Below are positions 1 to 6,396 of a DNA stretch of 9,246 nt, piece after piece; the first letter of the stretch is position 1; the number at the start of each line of letters is the position of its first letter. The notes under the pieces are model-generated. The model had not been told where the DNA came from. It saw only the letters and a list, made by a program, of their open reading frames with translations, and ran no database searches. The stretch comes from Porticoccus sp. (GTDB taxonomy: Bacteria > Pseudomonadota > Gammaproteobacteria > Pseudomonadales > Porticoccaceae): NCBI GenBank assembly GCA_023263825.1, contig JALQUJ010000015.1:1-9246 (forward strand), in the 5' to 3' direction. The translations under genes were made by a program, and so were the position numbers.

Positions 1-682
1 ATCCATCTGCGGCCAAAAAGGTATTGGCAATACCGCCACCAACGATGAGCTGGTCTACTTTATCTGATAATGATTCCAGCACGGCTAGCTTTGTCGACAC
101 TTTAGAACCGCCGACAATGGCTACCATTGGGCGCGCCGGATTAGCCAACGCTTTTTCCAATGCGTCCAACTCACCTGCTAATAACGGGCCAGCACAGGCT
201 ACAGGGGCATATTTAGCCACGCCGTGGGTAGAGGCTTGAGCGCGATGCGCCGTGCCAAAAGCATCCATCACAAAAATATCGCACAACGATGCATAGGCTT
301 TTGCCAAGGCTTCATCGTCCTTTTTCTCACCGGGATTAAAACGAATATTTTCTAACAGGGCCAATTCACCATTTTCAAGGCTTACGCCTTCTTGCCATTC
401 ACTAACCACCTGCACCTCAGACCCCATTAGCTTACCCAGATGATTGGCAACGGGCTGCATGGAAAACTGTTGATCAAACTCCCCTTCTGTTGGACGACCT
501 AGATGGGACATAACAAGGACTTTTGCCCCAGCATTCAACGCCTGCTGAATGGTCGGCAATGCTGCCCGAATACGAGCATCAGAGGTAACAACACCATCTT
601 TAACTGGAACGTTCAGGTCTTCGCGAATTAACACTCGCTTTCCTGCCAAATCCAAGTCTGTCATTTTTTTTACATTCAACAT
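1..682 (-). CDS. pgk: Phosphoglycerate kinase, N-terminal 227 residues (cut by window edge)
   Basis: Cytosolic glycolytic enzyme that transfers phosphate between 1,3-bisphosphoglycerate and ADP to give 3-phosphoglycerate and ATP. Seen: the protein opens MLNVKKMTDLDLAGKRVLIR, very like the E. coli start, followed by the substrate-loop motif DLNVPVKDG (residues 22-30), SDARIRAALPTI, the SHLGRP motif, ENIRFNPGEKKDDE, DAFGTAHRAQAST and, at the window edge, IVGGGIANTFLAADG. These cover the whole N-terminal 3-phosphoglycerate domain and the beginning of the C-terminal nucleotide domain; the GGGDT-type ATP-binding end lies outside. The family is about 390 residues. The ATG at 682 is chosen because it matches the family N-terminus; an in-frame ATG at 664 (MTDLDL) is the alternative. 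The ribosome site is weak (AAAAGA). It lies 72 bp downstream of epd on the same strand, the classical epd-pgk pair, so co-transcription is likely. Confidence 0.96.
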   Translation of the reverse strand, partial: MLNVKKMTDLDLAGKRVLIREDLNVPVKDGVVTSDARIRAALPTIQQALNAGAKVLVMSHLGRPTEGEFDQQFSMQPVANHLGKLMGSEVQVVSEWQEGVSLENGELALLENIRFNPGEKKDDEALAKAYASLCDIFVMDAFGTAHRAQASTHGVAKYAPVACAGPLLAGELDALEKALANPARPMVAIVGGSKVSTKLAVLESLSDKVDQLIVGGGIANTFLAADG

Positions 683-697
683 TGTTCTTTTACAACT

Positions 698-721
698 TTC
701 TGCTTTAGTGCCTTCTGCTTT
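698..721. repeat. Short direct repeat in the epd-pgk spacer
   Basis: The 9-mer TTCTGCTTT occurs at 698-706 and again at 713-721, a period of 15 bp, with a further TGCTTT at 721-726. On the transcribed (minus) strand it reads AAAGCAGAA twice, just upstream of the pgk ribosome site. No hairpin or T-tract accompanies it, so it does not look like a terminator. It may be chance or a small tandem duplication. Confidence 0.4.
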
Positions 722-754
722 GCTTTTTTCACCAGCTATCACTCAGCTTCTCTC

Positions 755-1771
755 TTACCTAGCTGTAGAAAACCAATAGTTCACCAGCTCAACCATACGG
801 TTGGCATAACCCCATTCGTTATCAAACCAAATTAATACTTTTACCAGTTTATTCTGGCTTACTCGGGTTTGGCTGGCATCTACAATGCCGCTTCGGGGAT
901 CGTGATTAAAATCACAGGATGCCAAGGGTTCTTCGGTATAACCGAGTATCCCGGCCAACGGCCCGGTTGCCGCCTGCTGCAATATTTGATTGACCCGTGC
1001 CATATCAACATCTGTTTTCAGCAAGACTGATAAATCAATTACCGATACGTTAATGGTTGGTACTCGCATTGCCTGCGCTTCAAAACGCCCGGCTAATTCT
1101 GGCAGCATACGATCTATCCCACGGGCCAGCCCTGTATCTACAGGAATAATAGATTGAATCGCAGCGCGGGTTTTTCGTAAATCAGTATGGTGGTAGGCAT
1201 CAATAACCGGCTGATCATTCATGGCTGAATGAATGGTAGTAATCACACCCCCTTCGACATTAAATACTTCATGCAGGGTCTTTATTACCGGCACCACACA
1301 ATTGGTAGAACAAGATGCATTAGAGATAATGGTTTCATCGCCATTCAAAGTGTGTTCGTTGACACCCAATACGATGGTGGCATCAACATTGGACTCTGCT
1401 GGCTGAGAGAACACCACTTTTTTAGCACCAGCTGATAGATGCTGCTGAGCTGTTTGTCGATCTGTAAAAGCACCACTACATTCCAGCACCACATCAATTT
1501 CTAACTCAGCCCAGGGCAGATAACTAATATCACCTTCATGAAACACTGAAATGGTATCGCCATTAATGGTCAACACATCACCATCTACATCTACATCTCC
1601 CGGAAACTTACCGTGGGTAGAATCATATTTGGTTAAATGAGCGATGGTTTTACAATCAGCCGGTTCGTTGATTGCGATAATACTTATGGTTTGGCAACCA
1701 TTTGATTCATAGAGAGCGCGCAGCACGGAGCGCCCAATACGACCGTAGCCGTTAATCGCCGCACGGATCAC
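755..1771 (-). CDS. epd: D-erythrose-4-phosphate dehydrogenase
   Basis: GAPDH-fold cytosolic enzyme that oxidises D-erythrose 4-phosphate to 4-phosphoerythronate with NAD+, the first step of DXP-dependent pyridoxal phosphate synthesis. Seen (338-residue numbering): Rossmann motif INGYGRIG (6-13), KYDSTHGKF (48-56), active-site NASCSTNC with catalytic Cys154, and His181 in TTIHSAMNDQPVIDAYHHTD. That last stretch and DFNHDPRSGIVDASQTRVS are Epd-type; GapA instead carries a YTATQ-type motif after the catalytic His. WFDNEWGYANRM lies near the C-terminus. Length fits the family (about 340). Start: GTG at 1771 has AAGGA 7 nt upstream and aligns with E. coli MTVRVAING; an in-frame GTG at 1789 has GAGGA only 4 nt away and would add six residues. 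It sits 115 bp after tkt and 72 bp before pgk, so erythrose 4-phosphate production and use are encoded side by side. A GapB-type GAPDH activity is not excluded. Confidence 0.93.
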   Translation of the reverse strand: MIRAAINGYGRIGRSVLRALYESNGCQTISIIAINEPADCKTIAHLTKYDSTHGKFPGDVDVDGDVLTINGDTISVFHEGDISYLPWAELEIDVVLECSGAFTDRQTAQQHLSAGAKKVVFSQPAESNVDATIVLGVNEHTLNGDETIISNASCSTNCVVPVIKTLHEVFNVEGGVITTIHSAMNDQPVIDAYHHTDLRKTRAAIQSIIPVDTGLARGIDRMLPELAGRFEAQAMRVPTINVSVIDLSVLLKTDVDMARVNQILQQAATGPLAGILGYTEEPLASCDFNHDPRSGIVDASQTRVSQNKLVKVLIWFDNEWGYANRMVELVNYWFSTAR

Positions 1772-1886
1772 TCTTCTTTCCTTAAACACACTTTCCTCAA
1801 ATGTCTTCCCTCAAACAGCCATTCTAGAAATAATCATTCCCTGATCATCAATCCTGGCAATACATTTTTGGATAACTTTTTTCCAA

Positions 1887-3914
1887 TTAAAGCTGTGATT
1901 TAACCGCTTCAACAACATTTTCTACGGTAAAACCAAACTGCTTCATAAGCTCTCCACCGGGAGCAGACTCACCAAATGTAGTCATACCAACGACACGACC
2001 GTCGAGACCAACATACTTATACCAGTAATCTACGTGAGCAGCTTCAACAGCAACCCGAACACGTACACTGGGAGGTAATACTGCATCACGATAGCTCGAT
2101 TCCTGAGCGGCAAAAATTTCAGCACAAGGCATGGAAACAACACGGACTTTAACACCCTGTGAAGCTAGATCATTAGCAGCATCCAAGGCCAACTCAACTT
2201 CCGAGCCCGTAGCAATAATAATGGCATCGAGCTCACTCGACTTATCTTGCAAAACGATGTCACGCAATACGTAACCACCGCGAGCAACATTATTTAATTG
2301 TTCTTTGCTCCTCAGTTGAGGAGTCAAGCCCTGACGACTGAAGATCAAAGCACTGGGGCCATCTTTTCTCTGGATGGCACTTTTCCAACAAACAGCGGAT
2401 TCAACGGTGTCACAAGGACGCCAGGTATGAAGATTTGGCGTGGCACGCAAGGCCGTTAATTGTTCTACCGGTTGGTGCGTAGGACCATCTTCACCGAGCC
2501 CAATAGAGTCATGGGTATAAACAAAGATGCTCTTTTGCTTCATCAATGCAGCCATACGAACTGCATTGCGGGCATATTCCATAAACATCAGGAAGGTTGC
2601 ACCGTAGGTAATAAAACCGCCATGCAGGGTAATGCCATTCATCATGGCACTCATACCAAATTCACGCACACCGTAATAAATATAATTGCCTGATGCATCG
2701 TCAGCAGACACGCCTTTTGATCCCGACCAGATAGTCAAATTAGAACCAGCTAAATCAGCCGATCCACCTAAAAACTCCGGCAATAATGGGCCATAGGCAT
2801 TCAAGCAATTTTGGGAAGCTTTACGTGAGGCTATTTTCTCCATAGCTTCCTGGCATTCATTGATATAGTCATCAGCTTTTTTACTGAAATCAGCCGGTAA
2901 TTCACCTTTCATACGGCGCTCAAACTCTGCTGCCAATTCCGGGTGAGACTCTCTATAGCCCTCTAACTTCTTATTCCAATCCGCTTGAGCTGAGGAACCT
3001 TTTTTAACACTATTCCAACCATCGTAAATATCAGATGGCGCATCAAAGGGGCCGTGTTTCCAGCCGAGCTGCTCACGGGCCAGGATAATCTCATCTGCGC
3101 CCAACGGTGCCCCGTGACAATCTTCTTTACCCTGCTTACTTGGTGAACCAAAACCGATAATGGTTTTACAACAGATCAATGTGGGTTTATCTGTTTCCAA
3201 ACGTGCAATTTCAATGGCAGCTTTAATGGCATCAGCATCGTGACCATCGACATTTGGGATAACCTGCCAGCCGTAGGCTTCAAAACGACTGGGAGTATCA
3301 TCGGTAAACCAGCCGGGCTCTTTGTCGCTACCAGCAACATCACCATCGATAGAAATACCATTGTCATCATAAAAAGCGATCAACTTGCCCAGTTTTTGTG
3401 TGCCCGCTAAAGAAGAAACCTCATGGGAAATACCTTCCATTAAGCAACCATCACCGAGGAAGCAATAAGTGTAGTGATCCACTACCTCATGGCTGGGACG
3501 GTTGAATTGTGCCGCAAGAATTTTTTCTGCTAATGCCATACCCACCGCATTACTCAGACCTTGACCTAAAGGTCCAGTCGTCGTTTCTACACCAGGAGCG
3601 TAACCGTATTCTGGGTGGCCGGGTGTTTTAGAATGTAACTGGCGGAAATTCTTCAGCTCTTCAATGGGTAAATCGTAACCACTTAGGTGTAACAGTGAAT
3701 ACAGCAGCATGGAGCCATGCCCGTTGGACAAAACAAAGCGGTCTCTGTTGGCCCAGTTGGGATCTGCAGGATTATGAACCAGATAATCGTTCCATAGCAC
3801 TTCAGCAATATCTGCCATACCCATTGGTGCACCGGGATGACCACTATTTGCTTGTTGAACGGCGTCCATACTAAGTGCCCGAATCGCATTGGCAAGATCA
3901 CGTCTTGAAGGCAT
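1887..3914 (-). CDS. tkt: Transketolase
   Basis: Thiamine-diphosphate enzyme of the pentose phosphate pathway; it moves two-carbon ketol units between sugar phosphates, yielding among others erythrose 4-phosphate, the substrate of the adjacent epd product. Seen in 675 residues: His26 in SGHPGAPMGMAD, NGHGSM with His66, the thiamine-diphosphate/Mg2+ motif GDGCLMEGISHE (154 onward) with DDNGISIDG, the catalytic glutamate in YGVREFGM (about 418), GLGEDGPTHQPVEQL, and a C-terminal domain with GMTTFGESAPGGEL. Length is close to E. coli TktA (663). A six-residue insertion relative to E. coli (around SDKEPGW) follows the DDNGISIDG motif. Start: ATG at 3914 (MPSRRDLANAIRALSMDAV) aligns with the E. 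coli start and has AGGAG 9 nt upstream; the in-frame ATG at 3962 has no ribosome site and adds 16 non-family residues. Transcribed divergently from sahR. Confidence 0.97.
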   Translation of the reverse strand: MPSRRDLANAIRALSMDAVQQANSGHPGAPMGMADIAEVLWNDYLVHNPADPNWANRDRFVLSNGHGSMLLYSLLHLSGYDLPIEELKNFRQLHSKTPGHPEYGYAPGVETTTGPLGQGLSNAVGMALAEKILAAQFNRPSHEVVDHYTYCFLGDGCLMEGISHEVSSLAGTQKLGKLIAFYDDNGISIDGDVAGSDKEPGWFTDDTPSRFEAYGWQVIPNVDGHDADAIKAAIEIARLETDKPTLICCKTIIGFGSPSKQGKEDCHGAPLGADEIILAREQLGWKHGPFDAPSDIYDGWNSVKKGSSAQADWNKKLEGYRESHPELAAEFERRMKGELPADFSKKADDYINECQEAMEKIASRKASQNCLNAYGPLLPEFLGGSADLAGSNLTIWSGSKGVSADDASGNYIYYGVREFGMSAMMNGITLHGGFITYGATFLMFMEYARNAVRMAALMKQKSIFVYTHDSIGLGEDGPTHQPVEQLTALRATPNLHTWRPCDTVESAVCWKSAIQRKDGPSALIFSRQGLTPQLRSKEQLNNVARGGYVLRDIVLQDKSSELDAIIIATGSEVELALDAANDLASQGVKVRVVSMPCAEIFAAQESSYRDAVLPPSVRVRVAVEAAHVDYWYKYVGLDGRVVGMTTFGESAPGGELMKQFGFTVENVVEAVKSQL

Positions 3915-4095
3915 TGAGGAAAGCTCCTGCTTATAAACCCTGCTAGAAAATACAGGGGGCATTTAATTAAAAGGTTAGTTAAAAGTTTGGATAACAAAGG
4001 GTCGCCATTTTCTCGTACTCCAGCTGCTCAGTAAACAGCCACGAGCAATATTTTGCTTCTCATTCACCCTAATATAAGGCTTAAGCACTTCCACA

Positions 4096-4119
4096 CTATA
4101 TCAAAATATTTTGATATAG
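4096..4119. promoter_or_regulatory. Perfect 24-bp palindrome, probable SahR operator
   Basis: Every one of the 12 base pairs matches its partner: left half CTATATCAAAAT, right half ATTTTGATATAG, centred between 4107 and 4108. The flanking bases (A at 4095 and A at 4120) no longer pair, so the symmetry is exactly bounded. It lies 29 bp upstream of the sahR ATG. ArsR-family repressors are dimers that bind such AT-rich palindromes, and the published SahR regulon work describes palindromic operators upstream of SAM-cycle genes. The assignment of this site to SahR is inference from its position and symmetry; the palindrome itself is seen directly. No second copy was found upstream of metK, ahcY or metF. 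Confidence 0.82.
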
Positions 4120-4139
4120 ATTTAGAAGCATGGTAAAGT
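4111..4139 (+). promoter_or_regulatory. Candidate sahR operon promoter overlapping the operator
   Basis: TTGATA at 4111-4116 resembles a sigma-70 -35 box (5/6) and is followed after 17 bp by TAAAGT at 4134-4139 (4/6 to TATAAT). Transcription would then begin around 4146-4148, almost at the ATG. An alternative is an extended -10, TGATATAGA at 4112-4120, with a weak -35 near 4092, giving a leader of about 22 nt. Either way the right half of the palindrome forms part of the core promoter, so bound repressor would block RNA polymerase. Predicted by eye only. Confidence 0.4.
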
Positions 4140-4148
4140 CCACAACTT

Positions 4149-5156
4149 ATGATAAATATTGCCCAAAAAATAGAAGCTCCTATCATTGATCAAGCTGCAC
4201 TTTCGACAGAAATTCTTTCTGCCTTTTGCAAAGCAGCTGGAGACTCCCTACGCCTTGAAATATTGCGTGTGTTAAGCCATAACGCCTATGGTGTGTTGGA
4301 GTTGAGCGAACTATTCGGCGTTAAACAATCTGGCATGAGCCACCATTTGAAAGTGCTTTTTAATGCCGGATTAGTTGCTACCCGGCGAGAAGGCAATACT
4401 ATTTTTTATCGACGGTCACCATTGCCAACAAATCACCAGTTGCTTGAATTACATCGCAGTCTCATTGCAACCGTTGACCAGCTGTCCCTATCCACAGATT
4501 TACAACAGCGCATTGATGAAACAAATCGTGTTCGAACAGAAGCCTCCCGAGCTTTTTTTCAGCAAAATGCTGAAAAATTTCAAGCCAATCAGGATTTAAT
4601 CGCCAGTTATGAACATTATGGCGATATTGTCACTGAATTTTTAGATGCGACACCCTGTGACAAAAAGACAGTGCTGGAAGTAGGGCCCGGGGAAGGTGGT
4701 TTTTTACCCAACCTATCACAACGTTTTGATCAGGTTATTGCGCTCGACACTTCAGATGAAATGCTTAATCGGTCCCACGATGTTGTGAGTGAAAACAAAC
4801 TCACAAACATCACATTGATTCATGGCGATACCAATGTAGCTTTAACTCAAAATATTAAAGCAAACTGTATTACCTTAAATATGGTTCTCCACCATATTCC
4901 AAACCCATCTCAGATTTTTGAAGAGCTTGAACAGTTGCTTGTAGAAGATGGCTCGCTTTTAGTCACCGACCTATGCCACCACGACCAAAGTTGGGCTCGA
5001 GAATCCTGTGGTGATTTATGGCTTGGCTTTGAACCAGAAGACCTCAGTAACTGGGCATTGACTGCTGGTTTTATTGAGGGAGAAAGCCTGTATTTAGCTC
5101 AACGCAATGGCTTTCAAATACAGCTTCGACAGTTTTTTAAACATAGTAAGCACTAA
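4149..5156 (+). CDS. sahR: SahR-type repressor: ArsR winged helix fused to SAM/SAH-binding methyltransferase domain
   Basis: Probable autoregulated repressor of the SAM cycle that releases DNA when SAH accumulates (published role of SahR in Proteobacteria; function here is by homology and context). Seen in 335 residues: an ArsR helix-turn-helix at about 22-92 (FCKAAGDSLRLEILRVL, then VLELSELFGVKQSGMSHHLK as recognition region, then the wing GLVATRREGNTIFYRR), a linker rich in helix formers (about 95-165), and a class I methyltransferase fold from about 170 with motif I LEVGPGEGGF (176-185), acidic Asp200 ending the second strand (IALD), GD at 226-227 and NMVLHHIPNP (244-253). No metal-binding ELCVC motif of arsenic sensors is present. 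The ATG at 4149 has no Shine-Dalgarno sequence, which hints at a very short leader or leaderless mRNA. It is the first gene of the metK-ahcY-metF operon, 29 bp after a perfect palindrome. An active methyltransferase is less likely but not excluded. Confidence 0.9.
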   Translation: MINIAQKIEAPIIDQAALSTEILSAFCKAAGDSLRLEILRVLSHNAYGVLELSELFGVKQSGMSHHLKVLFNAGLVATRREGNTIFYRRSPLPTNHQLLELHRSLIATVDQLSLSTDLQQRIDETNRVRTEASRAFFQQNAEKFQANQDLIASYEHYGDIVTEFLDATPCDKKTVLEVGPGEGGFLPNLSQRFDQVIALDTSDEMLNRSHDVVSENKLTNITLIHGDTNVALTQNIKANCITLNMVLHHIPNPSQIFEELEQLLVEDGSLLVTDLCHHDQSWARESCGDLWLGFEPEDLSNWALTAGFIEGESLYLAQRNGFQIQLRQFFKHSKH

Positions 5157-5181
5157 CTTACAAACTATAGGATTATATTGA

Positions 5182-6336
5182 ATGTCTAGTTATAGCCTGT
5201 TTACCTCAGAATCTGTTTCTGAAGGTCACCCAGACAAAATGGCGGACCAAATTTCCGATGCCATTTTAGATGCCATTTTAAAAGATGACCCCCATTCACG
5301 AGTCGCTGTTGAGACCATGGTGAAAACGGGTATGGCCGTTATCGCTGGTGAAGTTAGAACAGATACTTATGTCGATTTGGAAGATATCGTCCGGGATGTC
5401 ATTCTGGATATTGGCTACAACAGTTCTGATGTAGGCTTTGATGGTGCATCTTGTGCCGTGCTGAATGCCATCGGCAAACAATCTCATGATATTGCTATAG
5501 GCGTAGATGAAGCCGAAGAAAAAGAGCTTGGCGCCGGAGACCAAGGCCTGATGTTTGGCTATGCCACCAATGAAACCGACGTACTGATGCCAGCACCTAT
5601 TTACTATTCACATCGCCTTGTTGAACGTCAGGCTCAACTTCGTAAGCGCGGCGTTTTACCCTGGTTGCGCCCTGATGCCAAAAGCCAAGTAACCCTTCGC
5701 TATGCTGATGGAAAACCTATCGCCGTTGATGCTGTTGTTCTCTCAACACAGCATGCACCGGAAATATCGCTCAGTGATTTGCAGGAAGCGGTGCTTGAAG
5801 AAATCATTAAGCCCGTTTTACCACAAGAATGGTTGCATACAGACACCAAGTACCACATCAACCCTACCGGTCAGTTTATTATCGGTGGCCCCATGGGCGA
5901 TTGCGGACTAACTGGTAGAAAAATCATTGTAGACACTTATGGTGGAATGGCACGCCATGGCGGTGGGGCCTTTTCTGGGAAAGACCCTTCGAAGGTAGAC
6001 CGTTCTGCTGCTTATGCCGGGCGTTATGTGGCTAAAAATATTGTTGCCTCTGGGCTTGCTGAGCGCTGTGAGATTCAAATTTCCTATGCCATTGGTGTAA
6101 CAGAACCTACTTCCATTAGTGTAAACACCTATGGCACTGGAAAATTAAGCGATGATGAAATTGTTGCCCTAGTTCGTGAACATTTCGATCTTCGCCCACA
6201 AGGGTTGATCGAAATGCTTAATCTTAAACGACCTATTTACCGACCTACTGCTGCCTACGGGCATTTTGGCCGTGAAGAAGACGATTTTACCTGGGAAAAA
6301 ACTGACATGGCTAATGCACTCAAAACTGCTCTATAA
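5182..6336 (+). CDS. metK: S-adenosylmethionine synthetase (methionine adenosyltransferase)
   Basis: Makes S-adenosylmethionine from methionine and ATP, releasing phosphate and pyrophosphate; normally a cytosolic tetramer using Mg2+ and K+. Seen in 384 residues, the same length as the E. coli enzyme: SESVSEGHPDKMADQISDA with the ATP-binding His16 and Asp18, GAGDQGLMFGYATNETD (about 118-134), LPWLRPDAKSQVT, NPTGQFIIGGPMGDCGLTGRKIIVDTYGG, the glycine-rich phosphate loop GGGAFSGKDPSKVDRSAAY, and a C-terminal AAYGHFGREEDDFTWEKTD. No key motif is missing. The ATG at 5182 follows TAGGA with 9 nt spacing and aligns with the family start. It lies 25 bp after sahR, so it is very probably in the same transcript and under the palindrome at 4096-4119. 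Confidence 0.98.
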   Translation: MSSYSLFTSESVSEGHPDKMADQISDAILDAILKDDPHSRVAVETMVKTGMAVIAGEVRTDTYVDLEDIVRDVILDIGYNSSDVGFDGASCAVLNAIGKQSHDIAIGVDEAEEKELGAGDQGLMFGYATNETDVLMPAPIYYSHRLVERQAQLRKRGVLPWLRPDAKSQVTLRYADGKPIAVDAVVLSTQHAPEISLSDLQEAVLEEIIKPVLPQEWLHTDTKYHINPTGQFIIGGPMGDCGLTGRKIIVDTYGGMARHGGGAFSGKDPSKVDRSAAYAGRYVAKNIVASGLAERCEIQISYAIGVTEPTSISVNTYGTGKLSDDEIVALVREHFDLRPQGLIEMLNLKRPIYRPTAAYGHFGREEDDFTWEKTDMANALKTAL

Positions 6337-6396
6337 AAAAGCTACCTTGTAAACAGATCATTACTTACCCAGCCTATTAATTATTAAGGAATAAAA

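Larger units (their letters stand above)
3915..4148. other. Divergent intergenic region between tkt and sahR
   Basis: This 234-bp non-coding stretch must hold promoters for both the leftward tkt cluster and the rightward sahR operon. Its clearest element is the palindrome at 4096-4119. On the tkt side it contains the AGGAG ribosome site (3928-3924, minus strand) and a small inverted repeat, CCCTG at 3938-3942 with CAGGG at 3953-3957, in the probable tkt leader. AGCAA/TTGCT around a 4-nt loop near 4047 is another short inverted repeat. I could not identify a convincing tkt promoter: several AT-rich hexamers exist, none with both good boxes and correct spacing. No SAM or SAH riboswitch-like structure and no MetJ box (AGACGTCT) is visible. 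Confidence 0.6.

Noticed and set aside
1229..1435. Open plus-strand frames antisense to epd and tkt (for example 1229-1435 and 2460-2693), plus 24-239 and 549-779 antisense to pgk and epd
   Set aside because: They lie wholly or largely opposite strongly conserved coding sequence, have no ribosome sites and no recognisable protein features; they are shadows of the real genes.
755..1771. Annotation as ordinary glyceraldehyde-3-phosphate dehydrogenase (GapA)
   Set aside because: The segment after the catalytic histidine (HSAMNDQPVIDAYHHTD) and the tkt/pgk neighbours match Epd; the GapA YTATQ...DGP pattern is absent.
1772..1886. Intrinsic terminator or strong promoter between tkt and epd
   Set aside because: The only symmetry is a 5-bp TTGGA/TCCAA repeat with a 9-nt loop and no U-tract. 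TTGATG with TCTAGA is a weak promoter-like pair, not enough to annotate.
4080..4148. MetJ operator (tandem AGACGTCT boxes) or a SAM riboswitch upstream of sahR-metK
   Set aside because: No met box is present, and the leader from the likely start site is at most a few tens of bases, too short for a riboswitch.
5296..5544. Antisense open frames within metK, ahcY and metF (5296-5544, 6431-6628, 8176-8388) and out-of-frame plus-strand frames (4375-4599, 5702-5911, 7316-7540)
   Set aside because: Each overlaps a conserved gene whose frame is certain, and the predicted peptides show no domain or start-site support.
6337..6396. Possible SAH riboswitch upstream of ahcY
   Set aside because: The spacer is only 60 bp, AT-rich, has no GC-rich stems or pseudoknot-like complementarity, and its last bases are an ordinary AAGGA ribosome site. 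The SAH sensor here appears to be the protein SahR.
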